Under the pieces are notes generated by a model. The model was not told the DNA's origin. It saw nothing but the letters and a program-made list of their open reading frames with translations, and did not search any database. The position numbers and the translations under genes are program-made. From Gorsachius magnificus (taxonomy: Eukaryota; Chordata; Aves; Pelecaniformes; Ardeidae): a stretch of DNA of 64,000 bases. Shown here one piece after another: positions 18,552 through 32,484 of the stretch. The first letter of the stretch is position 1. The number at the start of each line of letters is the position of its first letter. Location of the stretch: assembly GCA_034008185.1 (NCBI GenBank), contig CM067086.1:36412007-36476006 (forward strand). The letters run 5' to 3'.

Positions 18552-20283
18552 ACCACCACACAAACACATCACTGGCACTATATGTAATTTGACATATGAT
18601 TTATATTGCACTTGCAAGATTTTAAAGCGGATTTCAAATTTATTATGAGCCTCAGCATTGCAGCTGGTGTATGTGGATTCATCCCATCGTTTAACCGGAT
18701 TACCCAAGATGGGGCCATAGCAGCTTGAGGCTTCCTCTGTTCTCAATGCCAAAAGGCAGGCACACCTGGAGACGCGCTTCTCTGAAGGTCCTTGCCTTTC
18801 TTCGCTGGCCATAGAGCAAGTCTAGAGCAAATCCTCTCCTAATTTAGAACAACTGACTGAAGCAGACTGCAAGGAATCCACACTGAAATGTGCAGACAAA
18901 GTACCGTATCTTCTGCTGTCACCTACAGATTCTGGGCTGAAAAAGATCTTTCAATTTAGGCTCTAAAATACCTCATATAGATAACTGCATGTGAGGTCCT
19001 ACACAGAAGAAAACTAAATGAAGCACGGCCTTGATCTTTGTTAATTTTAGTTGTCTAAAAGTCAGACATCTGGTCTGTACTGGTCGTCTTCTTTTACTCC
19101 ATAATCCATTCATTTAACTAATTTGTTTTAGATTTAGATGAAATATGCTGAGGAAGAGGATCCTGAGACAAATGTACGGTAGGTGAGATATGATGGGTGG
19201 AGGCTCGTTCATTACAGAACAAATTTAGATGCCTAAATTAGGAGAGGTGACCCTTGGATTAGGATTTTAGGTGCTTAGGATACCCTTTAGACAGCTAAAG
19301 CAAAGCGAAATGCAATTTTTGCTAAGGGATTTGTGTGACAACATGCAGAGAAGGAGGCATTTGCAGATTTAGGGTCAAAAAATAGTTCTACTGTTGCCTT
19401 GTAAAACCCTGACAACCCCCTGCCTTGTTGCATTAGGTAAAATGGGAAGAAGAAAGAACATCTTGAAGAAGCCCTAATCTCACACCACACAGCACCGGGC
19501 GACTGACTGCAGAAGGGAGAAGGGTCTTGCTCCCTAAGTGGTGTTAGAGAGGCTGGCTATAAAACTGACTTTTCCTCATGCCCCTGTCTGGGCACAGGGA
19601 AAATTAGTAATAGGCATTTTCACTTTAACTTCTCTCTCCCTCCCTCTCCTCTGCCTGTCCCAGGAAATAGCAGCAGTTTTGTGTATACATTTCCATATCC
19701 AAGAGCCTGTCAGGTTTATCTTGTTTATCTCTTTCTCAGCACAGCTCATGGAAACTAATTTTCATACAACTATGTTGTCTCACATTTTATTCCATCATAA
19801 AAGCAAATTTGAAAAAGCTCTAGTGTGATTAAAATAACTAATCTTCCTTCACTCTGAAGGCCTTTCCTCTGCTATTTTTTCAGTTAAGGCTAATTGCGAC
19901 GTCTGATGTTACACTTCTTGTAAGGGTGAACTTCTGTCCCAAGCAGATTCTTTTAACAGGACTTTGTACAGATTTATAATTACATTTATAATTTAGGATC
20001 CCAGAGTGCACCGTTTGCTTAAAGAGTATGAACGTTACTTTCAGATCTTTTAATTTAGAGCATCTGTTGCTGAAGGAGCTGGAAGTTTATTTACTCATTA
20101 AGTAAAAATTCTCAACAGGTAATATTAAAAACAGTATCTTGCTGTCCAGAGTAACACAGTGACAGAAAACAAAAATCAAATGCTAAGGTTTGCCATAAGA
20201 TAGGCTAACTGGTGACATGCTCTGTTGTGAGCTGCAGCTCTGTCAGATTGTCAAGAGGAATTAGTTCTTAAGCAAGGTATTTA

Positions 20284-20335
20284 TAGGAACATAAGACTGG
20301 AAGGCACCACCAGGGTCACAGAATCATTGTAATAG
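20284..20335 (-). mobile_element. Degenerate CR1-like 3' remnant
   Basis: Words such as ACTGGAAGGCACCACCAGGGTCA and ACAGAATCAT recall, in order, the reverse complement of a CR1 3' end, with many differences. The similarity is short and the assignment tentative. Confidence 0.3.
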
Positions 20336-21750
20336 AAGAGAATTTGTTAAATAACATTCCCACATGATCCTGTGAAAATCTTCCCCCTAGCTTCTGTGAA
20401 ACTCCCTGCCGGACCTTTTTTGCTGTAAAGCTGGCATTCAGCTTTGTCTGACCGTAGGATCAAGCTTTACTGACCAGACACTGAAGCAATACCTCTAGGT
20501 GCATCGGTTCACCCTGACCTACATCCTAGTTCTCGTCCGTGACTGACCGAGCAAAGAAAGGTGAATACTCGTTCCTCCTTTCTGAAAATCAAGGAATGTA
20601 TCAGAAAGAATAAAAATCCTTCCTGGGTATTGCAGCTAATCAAGAAATGCCTTCCAGTAGGATAAATACAATATAAATACAGCACAGACACACATTCGAT
20701 GGACATAGTTTAAGAACTGAGAGCAAGGGCTGCTCTGCTGTCCTTATCTCCTATAATGGGGCTTTCAAGACTTTCAAGCAGCTGGTGTCCAGATAATTTA
20801 GAGATTTGCAGGCAGAATTGCATACAGAAGTGAAGAGGAATCTATTGCGAAGGCCTGAGCAACCGAGGTCTGTGGTGATTCATCCTACTCACAAGGCAAG
20901 CAGCTGTTTTCAGCAGAATCTGCAGCTTTTGGGCCAGTATCCTTCCTCCTGCAAAGCTATTAAAGTGAGTGGAATTACATACAGGATGAACTTGGCTCTT
21001 TAGGTGTAGGAGAAATCATTTCCAGTACTGACATATGGATATTAGCACTTCTTTATGCTGGGCTTACAGACAGGCTTTAGGAATGTTTACAAGGTGGGAA
21101 GGACAATGAAAGAACATGTAAAATCATTTCACCCTGATTCATCTTTGGAAGGAACTCCGCATGTGGATCACTCTCTTTCCAGTTGGCTGTGTCTGCCAGA
21201 ACCCCTTCTTCCAGTTCTGAACCTCATAGTCCTCCTACCCCAAGGAATTTAGGCTCTGTCCAACGTAGGGCTAGGAGGAACATATACGTCTCCTCCACAC
21301 TCCCACATGCTTCTCGTCCTGGGGACTAAGGGTAACGCTGCTGAAAAGTGTATGTGAGCCAAGTAAAAAATTCTGAAGAGCTGGTATGAAATAGGGATCC
21401 GGCAAATCGTCCCATTACCCACACATACTGCGGGCATTGTCCCGAATCTAGGAATCAAAGCCCTCATTTCTTTCCTGGCAATCAAAGGATGGCAACTTTA
21501 CCCCATCCGCGGAAGAACTTCAAGGAAACCAAGCCATTCACTCTCATGAGCCACTGTGCCTCTACCCAAGGAGATAATGCTTTTCAATTAAAATAATAAA
21601 TTGAGCCAAGCACTGTGCTTTTATGCCCAGTGGGACAACTGCCTTTCAAGGCTGTGGAATTCAGAGAGAGAGAGCAGAGTTACACAGCCAGGTGAAACAA
21701 CAACTTTCTCTCACGGATGCAACAGTGCAAGCACTCCATTCGTTGGACAA

Positions 21751-21766
21751 CGGCCACCAGAGGAGC
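21751..21766 (+). promoter_or_regulatory. CTCF-like motif with one core mismatch
   Basis: CGGCCACCAGAGGAGC agrees with the CTCF core CCASYAGRKGGC except for A in place of the second G of GGC. Binding is possible but weaker than at 7511-7526. It is on the plus strand, so the two motifs would face away from each other. Confidence 0.3.
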
Positions 21767-22182
21767 CAACCATAACGTGACACTGCTCCCTCAGTACACC
21801 TCGTTTAACACTTGCTTCTGTCATCATGGGTTCTCTGCATTCCAGAAAGCTGCTGTAGTGGTGAGGAGGTGTTATCTAAACTTATTTCACACTGTCCCTC
21901 TTTACAAATGTGGGGCTTTAGCCATTTCTGCAATGTGATATCATATACACAAGAATAGGGTGTGGGAAGCTCCCAACTGTTAATGACACAAAGGTACGGT
22001 GTCAGTCCTCAATCAGAAGAGGGTTTAGCTTTGACATAAAGGTGCAAACTGTTTCACTTCACATCACAGCAGAATTTGGCCAGACGTTCGCAGAATTTTG
22101 TCACAATTCGTCTCAGTGCGTGAGGCATAGAAAACATCTGGATATATGGGAACAATTGCAAACAGGTATTCTCTTCTAGAAG

Positions 22183-22322
22183 CATAGAATCACAGAATCC
22201 TATGTTGGAAGAAGGGACCTCAGGGATCATCTAGTCCAACCTTTCTAGGTAAGAGCACAGTCTAGACAAGATGGCCCAGCACCCTGTCCAGCTGAGTCTT
22301 AAAAGTGTCCAAGTGTCCTTCT
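22183..22322 (-). mobile_element. CR1 LINE 3' fragment
   Basis: The plus strand reads CATAGAATCACAGAATCC, then TTGGAAGAAGGGACC, ATCATCTAGTCCAAC and CAAGATGGCCCAGCACCCTG. This is the reverse complement of the well-known CR1 3' end with its ATTCTATG-type terminal repeat, so the element lies on the minus strand. Only the last 140 or so bases are present, the usual 5' truncation of CR1. It is the main evidence for a bird or other sauropsid genome. Confidence 0.85.
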
Positions 22323-25300
22323 AGCATTCATATCTTCCTGATGCTACTTGTGGTAGTGATTTTCTGCTAATGCATCTTCAGATACTGACGCCAATATACA
22401 CGTTCAGAAGAGACGGGTAACTGCTTGGTTTGAATCTTGGAAATGAAGTATCAAGATTGAAACCAGCACGAAAGTGCTTAATTTAATTGTAGGTATGCCT
22501 AAATATGTTACAGAAAATGGGTAACACGAGGTGATATTTCTGAAACAGCACAGAGGAGCTTCTGATCTGAGTGATCACCTGTGAGTTAGGGCTCAGAGGT
22601 TTTATGTCTCGTTTTGCCACTGACACCTGAATAAACTTGGCTACATCATTAGCCTCTTTTTACACAAATTGTCCCTTAAATGACACTAATCATTACAGTC
22701 TCTACACGGTTCCTTCCTGGAACTTAATTCATTAATGTTTGTGAAATACAATGAGACAGTCAGACAAAATGTAATAGGTATGTGAAAACTGCATACTGGC
22801 TGCTGTACCACGGCAATTCTGCAGGGAACTTTCAAGAAAGAAGCAAGCTCCTGCATTTCACATGCTATTTTGATTCCAAAAACACTCCCAAGGCCAGTGG
22901 AGGTAAGAGCAGACCTCAGGTTTGTTTACATTTACAGACAGGCACCTACGTACAGATAAGTGCCCAGGAAGTAACAGCCCTAAGTACGATTAGGCTAACC
23001 ATCCCCATTAAGAGGGAAGATGAGAAGGGACAGAATGGTGTTTGACGGTGCAAAAATGCTCACTCATGACTTTTGTTTCCTTTCAAAACAGTTCATCAGT
23101 GTAAAAACTTCACCCTTGCAATTCAACCAAGGTCGCTGAGACCCTCTATGATGTGCTGAGCAAGACCAACTCGTACAAGCTAACAGTGCTGGATGCAGCT
23201 TTGCTTTATGTGTAAAATATGTAAAAAATGAATGTAAGTTAAGCTGTGGGAAGTGATCGTGGACCACAGGAATAGCTGACAAATGCTTCACTGCCTTTAA
23301 GCTGGTAGCCTGTTCAAATAACTCCTTTTTTGTTTTCTTTCTCCCTGCTTCCCTACGTTCCCTACCCTCTTTCCCACTTCTGTCCTGGTGTAGGCCTCTT
23401 CCTGAAAAAAGCAAGTTTTTGAAGACACTAAAAATTCTGAAGATGAATTTCATGAATGTAATTTTAATTAGCAAACCTTTGAGATGCATACGGTGTAAGT
23501 AGCAGCAAAAATGTAATATTCACCTTACACTAAAAGCAACAGAAGCTGGAACCCAGAAGAGAAACGCAGCTTGCAGATGGCAGCGATGGCACCCTAGAAT
23601 TCCCCCGAATATATTTATACATTTTCATAGCCCCTCGTTCTATCTTGATAGTCTCAAGTTCTACGGCTCCTTTCTTGGAGATATTTTATATCCGCTTTCA
23701 AGCAGCGTGTAGGGACTATGGAATTTTGTTCAGCTTGATATGAAGAACCTATATGGCATCTCTTCTTTTCTATTGTTGCTTTTTTTACCTCCAGATGTTC
23801 AACTGCCTATGAGAGTACTCAAGGAGACATAGTTATGCTGTGTTCCAATACTGAATCAGTTTAATTGAAAAAATAACACGTGATTTGTACAGTAACAGAA
23901 TTTTAAATTAACTCCCTAGCATATCCATGCTTAAATACAATGCTTTTGCTTTCTAATAGGATATAACATAGTGCTCCTAAATGATTCTTACTAAAAAAAT
24001 GGTGAACTTAATACTCATATGAGTGTATTGCAGGGATCCAAGTGCACGTCATGGTGTACCATGTACCAGAGAGGAGAGCAGGCTGCCCTGGCACCCACCC
24101 AGGCAGCCCAATCCCTGTCATTTTGCTCTTTCAGCAATGATGAAGTCCTTACGCTCATGGAAATGTGCACTAGCAAGAGCAACCTGGTCTTATGAAGTAA
24201 CTTGTCATGCCTGATCGATGCTTAGGACTAACTGGAGTTACATGGCAGTAAAATCTCTCCTGTGCTAAGCACACCTATGCACATATAGACACCATGGAAG
24301 CTTATTGCAAAGCTCCTGGAGCTACTGCCACTGCCTGTGTTGTTCTGCTTACACAGCACAGAACTGTGTCGATAAAAACCCCAGATAGGGCTGATGTAAA
24401 TTTGATGGATGAAGTACAGTTTTCTCTAATAATCTAGATGGAATTGTTAAATTTTCCTCTGCATTTATCACACGCTCTTTTAGCGCGTATTGCCAATAGG
24501 GCCACTCATCCTTCTAAACGGCTGTAAATAGCTGCCAGGTTCACAGCATCTGGCGGATACAGACCTTTGTGCATTGGTATTGTTGAAAGCAGCTCTGCTA
24601 CCTGCTGCTTTCTAACCTTAAAGATTTAAGCATGGAGAAGAGTCTATTCTTCTAGGTCAGGAGGTTCCTAAGCTGCAGAAAGCATGAGGGGCTGTACAGG
24701 AGGAAGTGTTATCAGGTGCTTCTCCTGTTCCTGTGCTTTTCCCCCAAATATACTCTATTAGCCACTCAGAGAGGTTAGGCTAAATAGCCCTTTGCTCTGG
24801 CTGAAGAGGGCTTTTCTCATGGCTCCCTTTATTCCCAGTTACTGCAGCAGCCTTTGGGCCCGATTCTATAAAACACTAACCCAGGGCAACCTCCCCCCAG
24901 GAACATCAGGGTGGACCATTCAGCAGTTCACACGAGACTGTCGCAGCTCTCAGCAGATGGTTGATACCCATGCAGGCCTTGGTTCTTACAGGGAAGGACT
25001 TTTACAAGGAAGCCTTATTTCTCCCTGCAGCAGCAGTTAGTAGCCTGGAAGTGCAGCAGGCAATTGGCTTTAAAGGTCAAGAGGAAATCCCCCCCAGGCT
25101 TCTTGCTGCCAGGTGGCTTTCAGCTGGCCTTTGCTCTAAGGGGAGCATAGCCTGCAGGGTGGCAAACACCCGTCAGCTGTGTTCTGGGATTTGGCTGGAG
25201 CATGCATGTGCTTTGGTGTGAGGCCCCTCATTTGCTCCCACTTCCACGAAGACCTCTCAAGTGGTGTCCCTGGCTGGGAAGTGGGTAAACCATTTGGATA

Positions 25301-28300
25301 AGTTACTCTAGCAGTAAGCTAGAGAAGTATGGGCTAGTCTGAAGGAAGTTTCTTAACTACTGTGGTATTCGTGGAAGGAGAAACACATGGACTGCATGAT
25401 ACTGCACCTGGGGTATTCACCAGATCAGGAAAGGTGAGGAAATATCTGTGGGGGGCAAATTAAAAGGGCTTCTCCATTTCTTACTTGGCTTAAAGCATAC
25501 ATTTCTGTGCTGAAAATTAACTTGTTTTGCTGTTGCTAATGTGTTCCTTCGATCACTGAACTGAGATACCCTATTGAAAGGGCTTGACTCAGAGCATGTT
25601 GCTGTATTTCATTGATGCTTTCAGCTCTTCTCCCCTGCCTAAAGTTTGTAGAAACAATAAATTGGGACTTAAACCATGGCTTGTGATTTGGTGGGTACTG
25701 TAAACAGCTTTCTTCTGTAGCTATGGTTATTTAGTAACCGCTTCCAGCTTATGATTGTTAATAGACATTTTCGAGTACACCAATGGCACTTTGCTTTTTG
25801 TGCTTAATTTACTATGCAGTCTGGTGTATATTAAATATAGTTCTTTAGAGAGCACTGGATTTTATATTTATGAAATTAATAAATTGCGTATTTCTAGTGC
25901 TTGGTGTTCCATGGAAGATACCTGCTCTTCCATTTTGAAAATAGGAGGGAAATAAAATGGAAAAAAAAAAATTATTGGAGATGATGGAAGACTTCGAGTA
26001 ACTCAGCTTTGGAACAGAGTTAGTATTCTGGCTGGAGATGAAATATGGTCTCACTTCCAGCCCTGGGAGTCTCATTTTTTTGTGGCTTTCTATAGTGCCA
26101 GTACTTAAATTAAAAATTATTCTTTGAGATCTAGTGAAAGCAAGCTTGTTGGTTTTGGCTACCAGCATCTGTAATATGGTCTCTCTTTCCCATTAACACT
26201 CACTTGTCCTTTTTCACGTTAAATCCTTCGTGGTGTTTGTACTTTGATGCTGCAGTCCATTTTTGTGGAATGTTTCTGGAACAGAAGTTTTTCAACAGAT
26301 ACGTTTACAGTCCCAAAGAGCATTCAGATGCACTGTTGTATTATTGTATGCGTTTAGTTTTCAGTTGCATCCAAGTAAAACATCTATACATTTCTGTGGC
26401 AAAACCATCTTGCAATTCCTGAGTAGTGTCTGTTGCCCTAGTTTATTTGGGTCTTTTGTAAAGACAGCAAAACTTTTTTTTTTCCTGAAGTGCCACCATT
26501 TGCTTGACTCTTATTTTTTGCCATGGTTTGTCCTACTTCCCCCCACCCCCACCCCTTCCTTTAAATTTCTTTCTCCACTCTATGCAAAATAACCTTTGCA
26601 GGATGATCATCTTTTTGGGTTTTTTTGGTTGTTTTGTGGGGGGGGGGTTATGTGTGTTTGTTATTGACAGTTACTTGCTGTCTGCTCTGGGCCTGCATGT
26701 TTGTCATCTTAAAAAAATTTTTGCTTCAAGATGCATTTAAGAGACTTGGGCATACAAGTGTCATCCATGGTTCAACTTGTCTGAAAGAAAAAAAAATATT
26801 TACATAAAGTGAGGATGTTGTTGCATCTGCAAGTCTTTTTTTGTTACTCAAAAGTTTTTGGTGGGCTTGTTTTTATAATTATCTTGGTCTGAAAATCTGA
26901 GTTGTTTCTGAAATAATATTTTGGGGAGAGTCTGGAGAACTGACTAAAACTTATCAGGTTTCTGTGGTAGCTTAATCTAAGTCTACTGATAATTATAAAG
27001 TGAGATAAAAATTAAAGCAGTGAGAATGAAATCTTATATTGAGCAGGGCAACTTGGGAAAAGCCCATTCCCGATCAAATACACCAAGGAAGGATTGCAAA
27101 AATTGCCCAGAACTTCCAGCAAAGCAACTGCTGTGGAAACCAAGAGTTGTATCCTGCAGAGTTTACTGCCAGGTAACCTGGCAGCCAACTAAACGGCCAC
27201 AACTTGTGTTTCGCATTTTGGACACCTCTTCTGCCTGTTCTTGTAAGATCCCAGGCACAAGCAAGGAACGGGGAGGGAATGAATACTCATATATGTTTTC
27301 CTTCTGCTGGCTTGCTTGCCTAGTTTACCCCACAACACAAAATCATTTGTGGGGAAGTTGGTGGTGTCTTCACGCAGGAAGACCCTTAGGAGAAGGGGAA
27401 TGAAGAAGGCAACCGTTCATTGCTAACATGGAGGATGCTTGTGCACCTTGCAGCCAGGTATTTCTTGCATCTGTAGGGACGAGGAAGAGTTATACTGGTG
27501 AACTACTGAAGTCCTCAGGGGACAACTTGTCTGCAGAGATAAATTACTGTTCTAAACAGTAGGAAGAATTAAAGTCTTATTTTCATTGTTATAATGGGTA
27601 CTCAGAAAGGCTTTCTCTATTTTTGTTTGTTTTTAGTCACAAAGGGGCAAAAAGAAATTACACCCCACCCCCCAAAATAGGACACTGCACAAACACAGAA
27701 AATGAGCACACGTATATTTTACCCCTTCCTCCCCCCCGGATTGTCCCCCCAGCAGCATGTGTCAAGGCATTTCCAAAGCAAGGCTTTAGAGTCTTTCTGA
27801 ACTCTATTGTACATTAGTCTCTGAACCCATAAATTGACTCTAGGGTCATCCAGGGGATAATTTAGCTTTAAATACAGGGTTGCACTAATATGTCTGTTGG
27901 CCCTCACTCATCCATTTGAATTGGCAGAAGTCCAGCTGGAACAGAGGAGAGGAGCTGTTTAAGGGACCCGTTCTTCATGATGTTACATTATCATATCTCT
28001 TGTCTTGTACTTCCTGAAGAAAAGGCTGGAACGGGATCAGTGTAAGGGAGCAGACCTCCTCCAGTGGTGGGGAAGTGGATACTGGCTGTATATTAGGATG
28101 TAGGGTGTAGGGCAGGGTACAACCCAGACTCTGGCCCAGGGAGAATATAGATGCAAAGAAAATACTAATTTTTATGAAGGCTGCTCTGTCACACATAACA
28201 CTTATAGTCAAACTATTGTGCCTGTTTATTTTTATGAGTCATTTAGAGGACACATGTACTTATCTCCAGTCTAAAGATATGAAGGAGAAAGTAATTTGCT

Positions 28301-29615
28301 AACAACTGTTTCAGGTTATTTGCAGGGACAAGATAAGAAATAAAGAGTAATTGTATTTTGATCACAAATAACTCCAACTTTCAGATGTCTCTTGTACCTT
28401 TGAATCTGTAAAAGAATTGCATTATGGGCAGAAGAATGATTATTTTTTTTGTAATCTGTCTGTAAGATGAATAGGACACCTACTTTTATCAGTTTTCATG
28501 GTGAGCAAAAAAAATTTTTTTTGAGTGTTTGCTAGTTAAGTTATCTTGTGTGGCAGAGCCTAACTCTGCAAAGACTTTAGTTTGAATACTTTAGGGTTTT
28601 TAAATGTACACATTTTTGTCTATATGTATATTTGCTCATTCTTTTATTTAATCAAAGGGAAAAACTGTGTTCATGAGGCCTGGATTTTTTTTATTTTTTT
28701 AAATTCTAGATTCCAGTGTTTCAGGCATCTGTACAGCAGCCTTGCCTGTGCTGTATTGTAGAGAAACCTTCCTCTTTGACCTACCGGGTGTTTCTCTTCT
28801 GAGGGAGGAAAGGAATTCTTTCCATGTTAAAAGAGTTCAGTCTCCTCCTGTCACTGATTGCCTCTGTTGCTTAGTTGAGCCCAATTATACGCAATGGCTT
28901 TTCAAGGGTTCAGCTGCGACGAAGGCGTGTGTGCAAATGATATCAATAAAATAACAGGATTTGCATACACAGGAGCAGCACACATGGCACTGCTTTGAAG
29001 ATTTACCGTGTAAGGTACACTTACTGTTCGGCGGGACATCTGTTGACACCGCCACTTTTTTATATTCCTGCTTGGTTTTCCTGGCTGCCATAGGCATAGG
29101 CAAAAGAAAACAGCAGCGCTAACTGTTCATGCAGGAGTAATAATAGCCCGTAACAGAAGAAGAGTGATTACCTTTTGTCTGGTTTCTCCCTGCTCTAAAA
29201 CCTAATAAAATAGAGACTGGTGGCTGGGTAGCTGATGCATACAGAAGTCCTGGTGCTTTTACTAAATCTGAGGCTAGTTATATAGAACGCCCTTTGCTCG
29301 CAAGCTGAACTCGCATCCTAATTCTGAAAAAATCCATTACTGATGGGTAGATTTCCTGAGCACATTTGACAGCTTTCAAGCCAGCGGTCTTTGGCAAGGC
29401 CTTTAAAAGTTATAGGAAGATTTATAGCTGAAGAGATTACATAGCAGTGGGTTCAGATCCGATCCCTTTCCCCCAGCTCCTGCGCTGGGTAACAGTGACA
29501 GGAGCTGTCTGTATACCAGAAGGAACAGTTTAAGAAGGGTGGCTGCATTTGGCAATGGAAGCCCCCGTTAGCAGCCGGAAGCATTGGTGCTGAAAAGCAA
29601 TCGCTGGTGTCAAGA
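22323..29615. other. Gene-poor desert segment
   Basis: Unique AT-rich sequence. It contains an ancient SINE-like stretch (22595-22690), a C-rich tract at 26538-26558, a G10 run at 26638-26647, an A/C-rich stretch near 27660-27676 and several short T runs. The open frames seen (for example 27020-27403 plus, 23064-23489 minus) have no recognisable domain and lengths expected by chance. No exon is supported. Confidence 0.45.
22595..22690 (+). mobile_element. Possible ancient MIR/CORE-SINE-like remnant
   Basis: The order of words GCCACTGACACCTG, AACTTGGCTACATCATTAG and CCTCTTTTTACA loosely follows the MIR pattern (tgtgaccttgggcaagtcac, then ttaacctctctg). Divergence is high and a library comparison is needed. 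Confidence 0.25.
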
Positions 29616-29619
29616 ACTT

Positions 29620-30290
29620 TCCTAGCTAAGCACTGCAGCTGGTGGCAATAAATAGCATTCTAATAAAGGAGGATGTTCAACCCATGACATAAGCGAATAC
29701 TGTTTCAACCACAAAAAGTAATTTATGGTGCTGCATATGTCTGAAATGGATTTTTTCCGATACGTTTTAAAATAAAAATGCTAAGATTTCAATGGAGGGA
29801 AAGATCTGCATTTTAAATCAAAATGAAATTGAAAGATCAATGAAAAGTGTGCTGCTTTTTTAAGTACGCAATGATACATAACATTTTAAGGATGTGCACT
29901 GTCACAAAGCACAATTACCTCCATTCCTAAAAATGAAAGATGCTGTTTTCTGACTGTGAATGTTCTCTATATTGCATCAAACCTAATAACTTCCCATGTC
30001 AGTGATAATCCCCCCCCAACATTTAGACAGAACCATCATCATCTTCTCTCATAAGAATGCCGAAATGATCACGCAGAAAGTAGCAAATAACAATATGCTC
30101 GGATTGCATAAACATAATGATTCCTGGAAAAAAAATCAGCTCCAGCCTCAATGAAGAGGGGAAAAAAAAAAAGAGAAGTGGCTAATAAAGTCATTAGGCT
30201 CATTGGACCCATTAGCTTATTGAGTCCAACATGATAAACAAGTTATTAGTTTTGACATAACCTGTGGTTTATTTGAGTATCTACTGCTGT
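29620..30290. promoter_or_regulatory. Putative conserved non-coding element
   Basis: AT-rich, complex sequence with many TAAT/ATTA cores, especially at 30180-30270 around GTCATTAGGCTC, CCATTAGCTTATTGAG and GTTATTAG. Short C and A runs interrupt it near 30010 and 30130-30175. It has the texture of a developmental enhancer. Conservation is not visible from one sequence. Confidence 0.3.
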
Positions 30291-32484
30291 TCTTTGTTAT
30301 ATGTTCTGTTTATGCCACATGTGATTTCTCTTACATAATTATCATGAAACACAGCGATGTTACGTTCCGTATCATCTCCCACTGGGACGGGCAGGGTGGA
30401 CGTGGTACCAGGAGAAACTGTCCTTTGAGTTTATTTCTGTTGGTTGGTTTGGGAGTTTTTTGGGTGCATGGAAGAGAGGGTAGGTTGTTTTTTGGTTTGG
30501 TGTGGTTTGGTTTTTTTTTTTTTTTTTTTTAGTGAGTATAGGTTGTCAAGTTAACGGAATGGGTGGGTTGTTCTGAGAGGCATTTTTATACAGGAGTTTG
30601 TTTTGAATCACGAGGGCTGTATGTGCAGGCACGCAAAATGAGTGACTGGTTAAGTGTTACTCAAGATCAAAATCCTTTGTATTGGAACGCAAAGGGTAGT
30701 ATACACATTTGAAATTCCTTAAGGAAATATACAATTTGCATTATTCTTTTATGTGTGTTTATTACTTCTCTAGCTTTGCTTTTGGAAGAAATGGGCCTGC
30801 ACGTTTAAGAGATGGCTGGTACCCATTTATCAGCGGTTCGGCTCCATACTTGAGCTGATTCCCAGCCCTGCCCTTTCTCCCTCCCCCTAGAGATGGTTTC
30901 TGCTGTCATCTAGGAGTTAAAGAGCCAGATTCTCAGCTGGTGCACATCAGCACTGCTATCCTGAAACAAATAGGCATAACTGCACTGGAGTCACTGAAAC
31001 CTAAGCTCAGACTCGTGGGTTTTGCCGTCCTTGAATGCAGTGCTTTAAGGCTTAGGATACACACTTCAGCGATACTTTGTTACGGCATAAACAAACACCA
31101 TGCTTCTGATTCGAATTATAATCTCATTCACTCAGAAACCAATAGAGCTCTGCTTATTTATCCCAGCTGAGAGGATAGCCCAAAGGCTTTTCATGTTGTA
31201 CGATAAAGTCATGGGCTGCGATTCCAAACACCCCCCACCCTCCCCCCATATAAACAAGGAGGCAACCCCACTACTGCTGGTACAATTACTTAGATGCAAA
31301 CCAGTTGTTTGGAGGGTTTTGGATTCAAATCAGTGCCGCGATGTTTATTCTGTAGTGAAGCGATGCATCTGCTAAGGCTTTAGTCAGTTCAGAAAGAAAG
31401 CAAGATTCCGAATTTACGTATTGGTATGAAGAGTTGGACAGGAATTTGGGAGTGATTAAAGGATGGAGCACCTATCAAAAATGTTGAATTGAAAGTTTCC
31501 TGTAAACTGTGTATGCAGCCGCAAGGCTCTTTGATTCTGAGTCACATTTAAACTCAGGATGGAATCCAGCTGCAAAGCCTGGATCTAGATCTGAATTTCC
31601 ACAAGTTCAAGGTTGTTGTGATCAGCAGAGTTTATTTGGTTCCGTATCTAATTTAGATGCAGAACTTTTAAGGTAACTTCAATCAGATGTTCTTGGGATC
31701 CACTGGAATAATAGCTCAATAAAAGCCGAAATTAAACATATCTGGTATTGTGTAGGGATTTTATTAGTATTCCAGTTTAAGGTTAAAATAGTGCTCTCAT
31801 GCAGTCAGCCTACGTTAATAAATTAAAGCAGGGGAGTTTGCAAATGATTTAAAATCATGGCTTACACATTTTTCCAAAGCAAAAGAAGAGCAGCACAGAA
31901 AGTTCATCTGAATTCTCAAGGCAGTGCATGTGGTGAACATTAGTTTTCCCTTGCTTCATATTTTTTTTTTTTTTAAGGTTGGCTAATCCTTTCTTTTTCT
32001 TCACAAGAACTATACTGGTAACTGAAGATATCTTCCACATGTGTACAACATCAGCGATAGCAATGTCAGCGATACAAGGACCCTCCTTAGGTGCGGTGCG
32101 TAGTAGCAAGGAAGCATAACTGTGTGTGTATTCAGATCTCCACAGCGGTATGTTCTTCCAAAACTGCAGATTGCTTCAAATGAAGGAACATGTCCCTGCA
32201 AGAATTGGGAACTAGAGGAAGAAAAGAATGCAGTATTTACTTACAACCAAAACAAAACCTGAAACAAAGAATCCAGTTCTCGCTTCCAAGTTGAACCTGT
32301 AATATTTCATTCAATACATTGTCTTGATCAAAGTCAGCTGTAAGAATGGGATAGCTATCAGTTGTCATCATTTTTGTCAATAAGTAACAAAAATAATCAG
32401 TGATCCCCTTATTCTCCAATTTGTTACCCATTTTCTTCAGTTCAGCCAGGTCAGTGCTTATCTAGGGAATGTCAGCAAGGATGT
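30291..32484. other. Gene-poor segment with low-complexity T/G tract
   Basis: It contains a T/G-rich low-complexity stretch ending in T20 (30482-30530), a C/A-rich stretch near 31230-31250 and otherwise unique DNA. Short open frames here are featureless. Confidence 0.45.
30482..30530 (+). repeat. TTTGG-rich low-complexity tract with T20 run
   Basis: Repeated GGTTTGG/GTTTTTTGG units lead into 20 consecutive T at 30511-30530. It is the reverse-complement type of the AACCAAA-rich tract near 8.2 kb. Confidence 0.7.

Larger units (their letters stand above)
15706..22180. other. AT-rich desert with one notable open frame
   Basis: Mostly unique sequence. It holds the 16096-16800 open frame, a tandem GATA pair (17010-17034), (CAA)n at about 17877-17894, (TTA)n at about 18263-18281, a perfect 9-bp inverted repeat (18532-18551), a CR1-like remnant (20284-20335) and a CTCF-like motif (21751-21766). 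Other open frames in this stretch are short and featureless. Confidence 0.45.

Noticed and set aside
19205..19275. TTTAGGTGC / GCCTAAA words here and near 35849, suggesting an old repeat
   Set aside because: Similarity is limited to about 10 bases at each place, too short to call an element.
22236..22246. Splice-donor-like AG/GTAAGA at the CR1 fragment
   Set aside because: It lies within a repeat on the opposite strand to the element and has no matching acceptor.
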